From the NCBI GenBank assembly GCA_037501455.1, contig CM074858.1, positions 80,822,501 to 80,886,500 on the forward strand: 64,000 nucleotides of DNA. The letters are read 5' to 3'. Position numbers and translations under genes: made by a program. The stretch is from Lantana camara (Eukaryota; Streptophyta; Magnoliopsida; Lamiales; Verbenaceae). Within the stretch, counting starts at the first letter, position 1; the number at the start of each line of letters is the position of its first letter. Positions 35,450-46,599 of this stretch are shown here, one piece after another. The notes beneath the pieces are model-generated. The model was not told the DNA's origin and searched no databases. It saw only the letters and a list, made by a program, of their open reading frames with translations.

Positions 35450-35577
35450 AAGAGAACCCCGTCTCTTGGACAAGAATGAAAGAACCCCGTCTTTCACAAG
35501 AAGTGAGAAACCCCGTTTCTCAGCAAGGAGTGAGAGAGCCCCGTCTCTCAACAGAAAAGGAGAGAGCCCCGTCTCTC
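35450..35577 (-). repeat. array of five hairpins with conserved CCCCG loop, element B
   Basis: Stems: AAGAGA/TCTCTT (35450-35467), TGAAAGA/TCTTTCA (35477-35496), TGAGAAA/TTTCTCA (35504-35522), TGAGAGA/TCTCTCA (35531-35550), GAGAGA/TCTCTC (35560-35577). The loop is ACCCCG, CCCCG or GCCCCG throughout. The stems vary in matched pairs. Confidence 0.85.
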
Positions 35578-35765
35578 ACAAGCACTGAAGTAGTTCAAGG
35601 AGTAGATAGCGAAAATAATGGCATGAATGTTGCATAGACAATTAGAATCATATAAACAATTAAACCATTTAATCCCATACTTATCACTCATATTTAATTC
35701 GTTTGCAATACACAAGAAATTAAATACAATAACAATAAGATCAGTGATGCACATGGTATGCATGG

Positions 35766-36554
35766 TTAAATGTACCATTCACCATTGGTTGTATCGTGCA
35801 TATAATTGGTACCTTCTTCTTCCCGGACCAAATTTGCATTTACATTTTGCACTCCCCTCTCATGAACGCCTTCCCGTGCTTGCACTAGTAATCTTCCACC
35901 CCCGGTCGATTTCTCTCGTAGCCTTGAGCAAGTATCTATGTGATGCTTGTCACTCCCACAGTAGAGACATAATCCCAACCGTTTCCTACAGCCATCATAA
36001 GTGTGGTTATCACGTCCACAATAACTGCAAAGAAGTTTCCCGGAAGATGTTGTTGAGACTGGGTTACGCGAAGTTCCCGAACTCGATCCAAGTGATTGCT
36101 TCTTTTTCTTGCGAGATCTTTCCTGAGGTGTCGGGGTATGATAAGAGATAGGCCGCTTTCCTTTGCTAGAAAGCTGTCCCGACTTCGAACCTGAAGCCTG
36201 CCCGGGGTGAGGATTAGACCTTCTTGCCTCCAACGAGGTGGTGCCTCGGACCTTTTCTTGGGAGCCACTCAGAGGTAGTTCCCACACTCTTTTGATTTTC
36301 TTGAGTTGTGACCCGGTGGAATCCTTGTTTCCTTCAAAGGGTCTTGAGGATAGTTGGTTCTGAAATTCCCTAAATGCTATCGAAATTTGGCCCGGCTGTG
36401 ATGATAAGACTCGCGACTCGGAGGAAACATACTCTTTTATCTTCTGATCCACTAAACGCACCAAGGACTCGAAGAACTCCTGACGCTGAACCGGAGGGGG
36501 TAAATGCGGGGAAACTCTAAGCACTCGTTCCCTGTAAGGGCGATCTTGAGACAT
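35766..36554 (-). CDS. shortened Tekay-like gag (element B)
   Basis: The ATG at 36554 starts MSQDRPYRERVL. It keeps the gag N-terminal text (FREFQNQLSSRPFEG, LKKIKRVWELPLSGSQEKVRGT), then skips most of the capsid domain (the SWWE to MQFVQGLRP part of the intact gag) and joins to the basic GQASGSKSGQ linker and two CCHC knuckles, CSYCGRDNHTYDGC and CLYCGSDKHHIDTC. It ends soon after, where protease would begin. About 260 residues. The frame is intact, so it may be expressed as an RNA-binding remnant; capsid assembly looks unlikely. The intact comparison is 47617-52143. Confidence 0.75.
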   Translation of the reverse strand: MSQDRPYRERVLRVSPHLPPPVQRQEFFESLVRLVDQKIKEYVSSESRVLSSQPGQISIAFREFQNQLSSRPFEGNKDSTGSQLKKIKRVWELPLSGSQEKVRGTTSLEARRSNPHPGQASGSKSGQLSSKGKRPISYHTPTPQERSRKKKKQSLGSSSGTSRNPVSTTSSGKLLCSYCGRDNHTYDGCRKRLGLCLYCGSDKHHIDTCSRLREKSTGGGRLLVQAREGVHERGVQNVNANLVREEEGTNYMHDTTNGEWYI

Positions 36555-36599
36555 CCTGTTAATCAAGACACTGAATATGCATGTTGAATTAATATGCCA

Positions 36600-38806
36600 A
36601 TGCACGTTACACACTCAGAAGTAATAATTCAGCACATTGGAATAATTAAGCTCAACCGGGGAAATCACATATCTGTAAGGAAATTTAAAATTAAAGTAGC
36701 GTATGATGCACGTGCTTATGGATGCATGGAACCTGCCACCAGAGTAATGGAAAAATTTATCTCAACATGAAATTCCTTGTTTGTTGAATCATAAGCTTAT
36801 CTTGAACTGGTACTCATTTCTTGTTTTCTCACGGTCTTCTATTCTTCAAATTTATCTAACAGTCACTCGAGCATTCCCACGACTCAGTATAATGATTTCT
36901 GAAACCCGAAGTCTTCTATGCTCACGGAGTTAACATCTAGCTTACCCTTTAATAGTTACTCCCCAATTATTGCCCGAATCCTCTTCATGGTTGTCATTTT
37001 GATCCAAATTCCCTTGTTTACTCGTTAGGAGTTCGATTAGTTAACTGAACTCTCCCTCCACTTGTCTATACTTGATCGTTCGACAACCTCCCAGCAACTC
37101 TTTGCCTTTCTTTACTGTTTCCATTTGTTGCTTCATTTCTTTTAACGTAACCTCGTAACACGACAATTCAGCTTGGATCTGGAAATCCCCACTACCGAAA
37201 TCTTTAACATGATTGTCTTTCAATTTCATATTCACTGGAGTGCTGAGCTTCCTTTATCCCTTTCTTAATTGAAATCCCAAAATTGTCCTTGCATTAACTG
37301 GGGTAACTATATGATCCCCAAACAAGAACTCTTGAATTCAATGTCTGTTCCACTTATGGAATTGATTTCCTGACCCCTCTCGAACCATAAGTCTTCAATT
37401 ATTATCCCGATTCACCAAGTTGCCACCGTGATTGAAGTCCTTCAAGTTTACTCTTTCAATTTGAATCGGTTATAAACTCCCTTTCTTACTTACCTACTTT
37501 TGAGCATGCAATTTCCTTTCAAAATTCTTTATCATCCGTTGCCATTTTCATTGGTTACTCCAAATCTCCCAATTCGTACTCTTGCACGGCCATCCAAATT
37601 GAGTCTGGAAAATAAAACTCGTTCCACCCGATTATCGAGTCCTAGGATCTTTACCTTTCATGAATAAATCATCCAAAGCTACTAGCTCGATTGAAATGAT
37701 CTTCTTCTCCTACTTGAATTTGCTTCCCCAATTAACTAAGTCTCAATTTAACAACACCCTGAATCTTGAATAATTAGTATCCCAATCTCCCTTCACCTGG
37801 CTTTCGAATAAAATATGAACGTCCACTATTGATTCTTTTATACCGGATCTCATCCTTTGAATCATAACTTAATGAACTTGTCTTCGAACTTTTCCATATT
37901 TGATCCTTAGTCTAAAATTCCTTGGTAGCACTTTCTGTGAATTGATGATCCAAGTTGAAAATTTTTTAAATTTGAGATGCTTCTACTCGTTGCTCCATAT
38001 CTTCCAATCCAACCACATCATAGTTGGTAATCTTGAAAGCCCTTTCCCCCGAGAATACCTCTTTCCCTATTATTATACACCCGGTTAGGCATCTACGAAA
38101 CTCCTTTTCCTTCCAACCCTTGAACCACTCGCTGACGGCGATCCGGTTATTCTCCCTCTACTTAATACTTTGCCTCTCTTGAGTACATTCATTTACCATT
38201 CCCTCTCTGTCGACGTATTCCCTCAACACGATAATTTTTCTTGAATCAGAAAAATAAACTCGTCTCACCCAAATGTAGAATCCGAACATGTTGATTTTCC
38301 ATAACTAGTTGTCTAATCTTTCTGGCTGTCGTGTTGGAAAGTTGAATCCAATTGATTTGAACCCAAATGTAGTTCCCAACTGGTACACCCTTCTCAAAGC
38401 CCGTAGTAGCTCAAAATTATCGAGCAAGTGGCCGTGGTCTGATATTCTTTCCACAACCTGCAATTCACAACTTTCTTTGAAGTAAATGCATGTGGGTAAG
38501 GCGTGCTCATGTCACATAATGATCACATACTTAATGCTCATGACGAAAATTTAATATAAATGCAACAAGTAGTGTATTAATGTTTAAAATAAAACACGTT
38601 AGACACATAATTTCAAAGAATTCAAGATCAGATAATTAACAATAAATTGCAAAAATCAATGCAGAGCACAGGTTGTCAAGTAATCTAAGTAATTCAGGGA
38701 CTTCAAATAATTCAAATAATGTGCAAGACTCTCAGTCAACAATTAATCCTATGCCGTTCGACCTAGACTTGACATGACACGACACTAGAACCTCGGTTTT
38801 GCAACC
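36600..38806 (-). other. leader of element B (noncoding)
   Basis: About 2.2 kb between primer site and gag. It has no conserved frame and is pyrimidine-rich on the plus strand. It resembles parts of 9480-10960 in element A. Nothing else recognised. Confidence 0.6.
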
Positions 38807-38820
38807 GGGCTCTGATACCA
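38793..38820 (-). promoter_or_regulatory. primer site and adjoining hairpin, element B
   Basis: TGGTATCAGAGCCC (38807-38820), seven bases from the LTR, for initiator-Met tRNA. Then the CGGTT/AACCG hairpin with a TTGC loop. Confidence 0.85.
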
Positions 38821-38827
38821 CCTTAGA

Positions 38828-41449
38828 TGTAGCACCCCTTAACACGTGGAGGTACCACACCCCCGCACTATAGGCCGATCCACATACGAAATGGACAATC
38901 TGTACATTAACTAACCTATAGCGAACGGGTGATAATTAAAAGAAAAGACGGGCTAGGCGGGACTAAACCCCAAAGCAATACCAAACCAAGACATATAAAA
39001 GTTAAAAGCGGAAGCATTATTTCATAAATACATATAGGTACCATATTTATCGGATAGATACGTATAGATACCAAACTAACTATCAATACATTATCATCTC
39101 TTACTAACCTATACATGATCAAGTATTCAGAATGTGATAATAACGGACATAACATGAAAAGTAGCAAAATATCTACATGATGGTACACTGCTAGACTCGG
39201 GACAATGCAAGACTGGACCAGACTCCCGCCTAGCACGACCGGCTCTCAAGTACCTGAAAAGTGAAGTATCAGTCTACCGAAGACTGAGTGAGGGGCAATA
39301 CATATATATTTGCGCAGTTAACATGCAAGTTATACTCTCGGGTAAAGGTTTACAAAAGATAAATATAAGTTCGAGAATAAAGTACCCTTCACCCGAGAAT
39401 ACAACTGTCAATATTAAATACTTATTCATTTTCATGTAATCAATCAATACATGGCCCCGGCGAGTGAGGGCGGTCTCCAACCGAACTCCAAATGAACATT
39501 TACATGCTTGCTTGATTATTAATAAATAGGTGATCATGCAATTCTATTATCGTGCAATAGTGTAATCACATAACACGTTCATGGAATGGAAATCATGCAA
39601 TAACCCGAGGAGCATTCGTGGTGCCGGACTCGTCCCCAGTCTCCTTCTACCTTCGGTTTGATGATGGGATTGCAAGGCCCCAACATCCAATCTCATTGAG
39701 CAGAGGGTACATGAATCCCTAAGCCCGGAGCTCCTTCCTCCACTAACCTCCTAGTGGATTCAGGGGTGACCCCAAACATGGTGAGGATAGCGCCAGAGTT
39801 ACCCGTCAGCCCTTGCTTTCCCGGTTGGCTCTAGTCACTACCCTCGGGCCCAAACGTAACCGGTCATGCTACTCGCCTAAACATGCACGAAACAATACAT
39901 GGCTTGCCTGCTTGCTTGAACATGACTTGAAATGATCAATGATTTATAGAGATTATAATTATAAATACCTTTTTGGCCGAAATATCACATAAGGGATATA
40001 TGGGTTCTATATAACTAACAATTAAACCTCACCTTTACCGACAAAAGACAAGTAGGCACGGCCTACGGGGCTTGCTCTTTGTCCCTACGAAGCTGGTCTG
40101 TACAAAATAGACGTGTACACGTGAGACTTGACCCTAAATAGACCAAATATGACGAACGGCCAAAATGCAACGAGATGACGTGCAAATCACAATGTGGTAT
40201 GAAAACATGTTGTTTCAGTACATATGAGATCATATAAAAGCAATTCGGGGTCGAGGAAGTCGTTGGATCGAGGGGCTAAAAATGTAATTTTATGCAGAAT
40301 ATTTTATTCTGCAATCCAGGTGGGAACGACCGTTCCGAACCCCTTTGTAAAATGGGAACGGTCGTTCCCGTAATCCCCAAAAGCGCGCCAACGATTTCCA
40401 GTTTAAAAATACGCTGAAGCTGGGAACGGCCCTTCCGGCACAAGGCCAAAATGGGAATGGTCGTTCCCATGCTCGGCCGCCTAATACATTTGAAAAGGTG
40501 GGAACGCCCGTTCCCACAATGCTTTGAGGCTGGGAACGGTCGTTCCCAATTTCTGAAACTGGAAGAACAGGGGAAACAGAGCATGGCTACGGGAATGATC
40601 AACAAGGTAACCAAAATTCCATTTTCAATCAACCAAGTCATGATTTTCTGGAAATATGATGCACACACCCTTAAAAGACAATAATATATCATCTAACCAC
40701 ATAAATCATGAAGTTTCACCAAGAATCCAAGGTTTCAAGTTCAAGCTCATATTGATCATTCAAGCTCAAATTCTTCCAAAATTTCATGAATAAATCATGC
40801 TATAATCACATACTCATGCCTTGATCACCAAATAATCCATTTAGCACATAACTCTCAAACCCTAGCTAGTTCATTTATAATCAAGAATCATGAATTCATG
40901 CAACAATCACCTTTGAAGAACAAGAAATGAAGAAGATGGATGATGATGATGATCAAGCCTCAAACTTGGAATTTTTCTTGAAAAATCTTGATGGAGTGAT
41001 GAAATCTCTTCTCTCTTTTCTTCCTAGATGAACCGAGGATGAGAGGAAGCAAATATGTTGGTAAATTTGGTTGAAAATGATCATGAGAAGCTTGGAGATG
41101 CAATATACCGTGATTCATCATCCTTGGAAGTAATGAAATGATCAATTTGCAACTTAGTCCCTCAAGAGTTTAAATCATGCGATTAAGGATAAAAAGCTTT
41201 GGGGAATGGTTAATTAAGTCCTTGAAAATGTTATGCGATTTGGCCCCTAATTTTAAAAGAATGGACATATATGCCAAGTTTGACAATTAAACCATATTCA
41301 GTAATTATTTCACGAAATAAATATTTTCGAGTCATGAAATAAATTCTCAATTTGATATAAATTGATAAAATCTCATGAAAGTATTATAAAATATAATTTA
41401 TAAAATTATTTTAACATAAGATATTAATAAATGAAATCGGGGCGTTACA
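38828..41449 (-). repeat. 5' LTR of element B
   Basis: Same features as the 3' LTR: palindrome array 40322-40547, twin hairpins from 39660, and an inverted repeat that is perfect here (GCTAGGCGGGA near 38950 and TCCCGCCTAGC near 39227). Confidence 0.93.
40322..40547. promoter_or_regulatory. palindrome array, GGGAACGG type, element B 5' LTR
   Basis: Units start at 40322, 40354, 40422, 40453, 40500 and 40532 (steps 32, 68, 31, 47, 32). The fourth reads GGGAATGGTCGTTCCC in place of GGGAACGGCCGTTCCC in the other LTR. Confidence 0.9.
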
Positions 41450-41454
41450 TGTTT

Positions 41455-43546
41455 ATTGGAGAAGGAGGCGAGAGTGGAGGGAGTTCGGATATGTAGGGAG
41501 GCACCGACTATCTCACATCTTTTATTCGCGGATGACACTATGGTCTTTAGCAGGGCCTCAGGGGATGTGATGGATGGAATCTTGGACGTTTTGAGGCAAT
41601 ATGGGGCTGCCTCGGGTCAGCTGATAAATTATGAGAAATCTACGGTGGTTTTCAGCCCAAATGTTGATCCTAATGTTCATAAGGAGTTGGCGGTTAGACT
41701 AGGGGTTAGCAACGTGGAGAAGCACGAAAAGTACTTAGGTCTTCCGGCAATGATTGGAAGAACCAAGAAGGAGGTGTTTGCAAATATTCGGGACCGTATC
41801 AGTAAACGGATACATGGGTGGGGAGATAAGGCTCTTTCTCAAGCGGGGCGAGAAGTCCTGATTAAAGCAGTCCTACAGGCCATTCCGGCGTACGCTATGA
41901 GTTGTTTCAAGTTACCCGAATCACTGCTGCATGAAATCTCCTCGCTGCTGGCTAGATTTTGGTGGAGCGGTAAAAATGATGTTAAAATCCATTGGGTAAG
42001 CTGGGAGAAGTTATGTGTCCCGAAGGAGGATGGTGGCATGGGCTTCAGGAATCTAAGGGCGTTTAATTTGGCTCTATTGGCGAAACAGGGTTGGAGATTA
42101 GTTACTGAACCACAAAGTTTGCTTTCTAGGCTGTTGAGAGCTAAGTATTTTGGGGGAGTAAGTTTCTTTGATGCGAAACTGGGGTCGAACCCCTCTCTTA
42201 CGTGGCGTAGTATTTGGATGGCAAGGAAGTTATTAGAAGGTGGGGTGAGATAGAGAGTCGGCAACGGAGCGTGTATTCAAATTTGGAATGATAAATGGCT
42301 GCCTCGACCTTATCGATTCCAACCTTTAGTTCGGACTGAGGTAGGGGGCGACTTAACTTATGTAAAGCACCTAATCACTGGGGAGGGACGATGGGATGAA
42401 GAATTAGTGCGCAGTTGTTTTGTGGAGACAGACGCGAATATCATACTCTCGATTCCTTTAGGAAGCGGGCGCAACATCGATAAGCGGGTTTGGCATTACA
42501 ATTCCGATGGCAGATTTTCTGTTAAAAGTGCATATAGGGTGGATTTGAGGATGGCAAAACAGGAGAACGGTAGGGGTGAAAGTTCTAATGGTCGATCGTG
42601 GAAAGTGTTATGGGACCGCAGGGTGGAGCCAAAAGTTAAAGTTTTTATTTGGCGGTTATGCAGGAACGCATTACCAGTTGGTACGGCGCTGGAGCAGAGA
42701 AGATGCAGAGTCAACGTGCTCTGTCCTTGGTGCGGCACCGATACAGAGACTCTGAAACATGCATTCATTGAGTACAGTATGGCTAGATTGTTTTGGGCCT
42801 GCACTAACTTACCTTGGCTTGTCATCTCTCAATGGCGTGGTCGAAGTGAGGAGTGGATCAGATTCGTATTGGGGCGGTTAGATGGGGTGGAGGGTGACCT
42901 CTTCCTAGTTTTGGTTTGGGCTCTGTGGCGTAACCGGAATAAAGAGTGGGCGGAGGATGGGAGTTTGAATGCCTGTTCACTTGCTGCATTTGCCAGGAAC
43001 TTTTTTGAATCTAGCTGAACGTGATTAGTGGCAGCAACTTTAGCTGAAATCCCGAGCTTGCCTCTGCACTGGGCAGCTCCGCCGGAGGGGTGGATCAAGG
43101 TGAATGTGGATGCGGCAGTGTTTGAGAATGCCGGCGAGGTTGGCTGTGGAGTGGTGGCCAGGAATCATTTAGGGGCGTGTGTGGGTTGGCGGAGCAGAAG
43201 GTTTAAGGGCTCCTTTGCCGCTGAGTTGGTAGAAGGGCTGGCAATGAAGGAGGCTGCTGCTTTGGTTATACAGAGAGGACTGGGTCCGGTGATCCTAGAA
43301 GGAGACTGCCTAAATCTAGTACGCAAACTACAGGATCAGGAGGAGGATTGGTCAGCGACGGGCCCGATAGTTGCGGACGTCAAAGATACTCTCAATAGGG
43401 TCTCGTGTTTTCGATTCAGTTTTGTGCGGCGAGCTGGCAATAGCGTGGCTCATTCTCTTGCCCGTTTGGGGCTTAATTCTGATGGGGACGATGTGCTCCC
43501 TGATGCTGCTAAGGATTCGCTCTTGGGAGATCTAAATTCGTTGTAA
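41455..43546 (+). pseudogene. LINE ORF2: second half of RT, zinc finger, RNase H
   Basis: Resumes the RT in frame with the catalytic FADD (SHLLFADDTMVF), then the thumb (EKHEKYLGLPAMIGR), the zf-RVT region (WWSGKNDVKIHWVSW to CPWCGTDTETLKHAF) and a plant-type RNase H (WIKVNVDAAVF, LEGDCLNLV, FSFVRRAGNSVAHSLAR). Nonsense codons: TAG 42251-42253 (a Trp position), TGA 43016-43018 and 43022-43024. The terminal TAA is at 43544-43546. Confidence 0.92.
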
Positions 43547-43566
43547 TTGTCTCCCGTTCCCTTTCC

Positions 43567-43583
43567 AAAAAAAAAAAAAAAAA
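43567..43583 (+). other. LINE poly-A tail
   Basis: 17 A residues 20 bp after the ORF2 stop, the 3' end of the LINE. I found no convincing matching target duplication at its 5' side. Confidence 0.8.
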
Positions 43584-43944
43584 CTCCATATAGTATGCAT
43601 CAATATCTAATTGTCCCCAACTCTACCATCTGAACCTAGATCACATGACGCGAGTGTGAGTACAAATGCGAGTGTGGGTACCTAAATGCATAAAAATTTA
43701 AAAAAATTAAGTGCGAAAACACCTACAAAGTTTAATTAAAAAGTAAATTTTAATTATTTTATTTCTAATATATTTATTTATTTTTATTCAATAAAAAAAC
43801 ATTTTGAATAGAAAATATTTAAAAATAATTTTATGAAAGAATGAATCTCAATCTATTTTCTAGATGATAGGAGATAATTTTAGTTGACTTGAGACTTTAA
43901 AGGTTTTCTTTAATTATATTAATTTAAGTAAATCATTAAAATAA
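43584..43944. other. AT-rich intergenic, nothing recognised
   Basis: No gene, no known repeat family seen by eye. Confidence 0.5.
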
Positions 43945-44035
43945 GATAAAAAAATATTTTAGTAAAATAATTAAAACACTTTTTAATGTGTGAGATAATA
44001 ATTTTGAGATTCTAATTTATTGATTTAAGCCGCGT

Positions 44036-44069
<34 letters not shown>

Positions 44070-44872
44070 GACAACCAAAACCCTCAAAGGGGAATATTAT
44101 AGCAAATCATGAGAAACAACGAGAAAAATACAAGAAGCAACAGCAGAAAACGCAGGCCGAAGCCGCAATTTAAATAGATTTGTGAGCTATTATATTAGCA
44201 TAACAATTAATAAAAGAAAAAAACTCCTTGACGATTGTTCCTTTCAAGTGGATCTCGATCTGATCGGGCTGAAGATCCGCAGCCGCTTTTCCTTCGGATT
44301 GAGAACAAATAGGTTGGCCTACAGCAGAGAACTCGGCCAGAAAGATGCACAGAAAAAACACAGAAAAAGAAAAAACTAAAATTCCATACGGAAGGGACAA
44401 AACTTCCATATGGAAGAGATAAAGCCTCCATAGGGAAGAAACGAAATAAAACATAACGAAAAGAGAAAACACATAAGGAAAACGGCTGTAAACCAGAGAA
44501 ATCCGCTAGATCTGGGAGGACGCCAATGGATCTGGAAGAAAACCGATGAAACTTATGATAAATCCATGAGAGTGGCAACAAATCTGAGCGGATTTCGACG
44601 AATAAATCCGAGAAGGTGAAATAGATTTGGGCCGATCCGGCGGTGGAACTGTGTTCTCCACCGCCGGATCGACGTTGCGATCTCTTGCGTGCGTTGCTGG
44701 GTCTTCTTTCTGAGAGAGGAAGAGAGAGAAGCCGCGTATCAGGTTGAGTGTAAAAAAATATTTTAGTAAGAGAATTAAAACACTTTTTAATGTGTGAGAT
44801 AATAATTTTGAAATTCTAATTTATTGATTTAAGCGGCGTATCAGGTTGAGTGTAAAAAAATATTTTAGTAAA
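43945..44872. repeat. 102-bp tandem repeat, three copies (interrupted)
   Basis: The unit holds AAAAAAATATTTTAGTAA, AATTAAAACACTTTTTAATG, TGTGAGATAATAATTTTG and AAGCSGCGTATCAGGTTGAG. Copy 1: about 43945-44041, continued after the LINE-derived insert. Copy 2: 44748-44849. Copy 3: 44850-44872, continued at 55104-55185 beyond the Tekay element. Period 102 bp. Confidence 0.85.
44027..44743 (-). mobile_element. LINE-derived non-autonomous element, copy 1, 15-bp TSD
   Basis: Body 44042-44728 (687 bp) with a 28-base A tail on the minus strand (44042-44069), flanked by AAGCCGCGTATCAGG at 44027-44041 and 44729-44743. Minus-strand text: CT-rich start, a Pro/Ser-poor UTR-like part with a GGCGGTGGA inverted repeat, three CTTCCATATGGAAG-like palindromes (about 44390-44440), and a 3' end homologous to copy 2 (56180-56921). 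No intact frame. Confidence 0.9.
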
Positions 44873-45291
44873 TGTAGCACCCTAGACCCCAAGGCGCCAC
44901 ATCCCCCGCACTGTAGCCTCGATCCACGTATGAAATGGACAGTTCATACATAAATCCAGACCACAGCGAACGGGTGACAACAAAACGACGCTCTAGGCGG
45001 GACACTCTCCCCAACATAAACAACAAACATGAATAGAAAAGCGGAAGCAGTAAAGTCATTCGTATATATAGATAGGTACCATATTTATGATATAGATACA
45101 TATAGGTACCAATTTTCTATCAATACATTATCTTATATTCAATAATATACATCAATAGGTGTCCAAAAGCTGTCAATCGTGAACATAACATGATATCCGA
45201 TCTAATAGGTACATGAAAGGTGCAACACTAGACCCGTGATAATGCAAGACTCGACCAACGCCCGCCTAGCACAACCACGCTCAAAAGGTAC

Positions 45292-46082
45292 CTGAAAAGT
45301 GAAGTATCAGTCTACCGAAGACTGAGTGAGGGGCAATAAATATATATAACATACATCACATGCAAATTGTAGCCTCGGGTGAAGACTTTAGCATAAAATA
45401 AAATAAATATATAATTCAATAAGTTTAATCTTTGCCCGAGATTACAACCAATCATTTTAACACTTTTATTTAATCATGCTTGTCAATCTCATGAACATGT
45501 GGCCCCGGCGAGTAAGGGCAATCTCCAACCGAACTCCCAATCGTGAACAATACGTGAACATACTTGCTTGTTTGATAAATACGTGATCATGCAATTCATT
45601 TAGTGCTCATATAGACAGTTTCATGCTTGAAATCATGCAATAACCCGAGGATAACCCGACATTCCGGATTAATCCCCAGTCTCCTTCTTCCTCCGGGTGA
45701 TAGCGAGTTTGCAAGGCTCGACTATCCACGACATGGTGTGTGTAGAGGACATGACCCTCTAGACACGGAACTCCTTCCACCACTAATCTCCTAGTGGCTT
45801 CGGGGGTGATCCCAACAATGTGAGGATAATTCAGGAGTTACCCGTCAGCCCTTGCTTTCCCGGTTGGCTCAAGAATTACCCTCGGGCCCACGTGCAATCA
45901 TGTACTCGCCAACATGCTTGAAATCATTACAATCATGAATTGCTTACTTGAAATCATGATAATCAATACTTTCTTGCTTGGAAATGTTTATAAGTTTGAA
46001 AACGTTTATAATTATAATAGGTTTTGGCCGAAAACTAGCACATAGGGGTTGTAGGGTTCGTTTTACCAACACAAAACCTCAC
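45292..46082 (-). other. putative intron inside the intact Tekay LTR
   Basis: Minus strand: AAG/GTGAGGTTTTG donor at 46082 and CACTTTTCAG/GTACC acceptor at 45292. The exon after the acceptor contains GTGCTAGGCGGG. The right LTR has the same sites at 53608 and 52818. Confidence 0.45.
45699..45766 (-). promoter_or_regulatory. twin LTR hairpins, intact Tekay (left LTR)
   Basis: 45699-45726: GATAG/CTATC and CGAG/CTCG close the TTGCAA loop. 45738-45766: GTGT/ACAC and TAGAGG/CCTCTA close a loop with CATG. The right LTR copy is at 53225-53292. Confidence 0.75.
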
Positions 46083-46372
46083 CTTTCTTGCAAAAATATA
46101 ATAAAGAAGCGTTCTACGGAGCTTGCTCCCCGTCCACGCCCTCGTGACCTGTGCAAATACGGCGTACATTCATGAGACATGAACTAAAATGGCCAAAATA
46201 TGACGAACGGCGAAAACGTGTCGAGACGACCATGAAAATGCAATGTGGTATGATAACTTTTGGTTTCACATCATATTAGTACATATTATAGCAATTCGGG
46301 GTCAAAGAAGTCGTTGGATCGAGGGGTCAAAATCGGAAATTTATGCAGTGAATTTTGTTCTGTCAGCCCCTT

Positions 46373-46599
46373 GGGAACGGCCGTTCCAGGCTTCCTTTGA
46401 AAACTGGGAACGGTCGTTCCCGTTGCCGAGAAAACGCGGCAACGTTTTCCATTTTTAAAGCGCGCCTACGCTGGGAACGGCCCTTCCGGTTCCAAGGCCA
46501 AAGCGGGAACGGCCGTTCCCGTAGTCGGCCGCGCATATTTTGAAAAGGGATGGGAACGCCCGTTCCCACCAAGCCTTGAGGCTGGGAACGGTCGTTCCC
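46373..46599. promoter_or_regulatory. palindrome array, GGGAACGG type, intact Tekay 3' LTR
   Basis: Units start at 46373, 46406, 46473, 46505, 46552 and 46584 (steps 33, 67, 32, 47, 32). 46504-46521 is a perfect 18-bp palindrome. 978-1204 bp from the LTR start. Confidence 0.92.

Larger units (their letters stand above)
32777..41449 (-). mobile_element. non-autonomous Tekay-like element B (gag only), TSD TGTTT
   Basis: LTRs are 32777-35380 (2604 bp) and 38828-41449 (2622 bp; an 18-bp stretch near 41350 accounts for the difference). They differ at roughly 20-25 sites by eye, about 1%. The 3.4-kb internal region has PPT (35381-35394), a hairpin (35399-35417), a hairpin array, a shortened gag frame (35766-36554), a long leader and a primer site (38807-38820), with no protease, RT or integrase. 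This resembles the TR-GAG class: gag kept, pol lost. It would need pol in trans. TGTTT lies on both sides. Confidence 0.93.
28890..43583 (+). mobile_element. L1-type LINE, split by an LTR element
   Basis: Order: 5' UTR (from about 28.9 kb; exact start not found), ORF1 (29193-30783, with shifts), ORF2 (30780-32776, resumed at 41455-43546) with endonuclease, RT, zinc-finger and RNase H, a 20-bp 3' UTR and a tail of 17 A (43567-43583). The inserted element 32777-41449 is flanked by TGTTT (32772-32776 and 41450-41454); skipping it and one target copy keeps the RT frame. ORF2 has about five nonsense codons and no frame shift that I can see. Confidence 0.92.

Noticed and set aside
36600..38806. A hidden gene in the leader of element B
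   Set aside because: All frames are short; pyrimidine bias and similarity to the leader of element A mark it as noncoding retrotransposon sequence.
28850..43600. Target duplication for the long LINE
   Set aside because: The sequence after the A tail (CTCCATATAG...) has no convincing partner near 28.85-29.2 kb, so the 5' end stays undefined.
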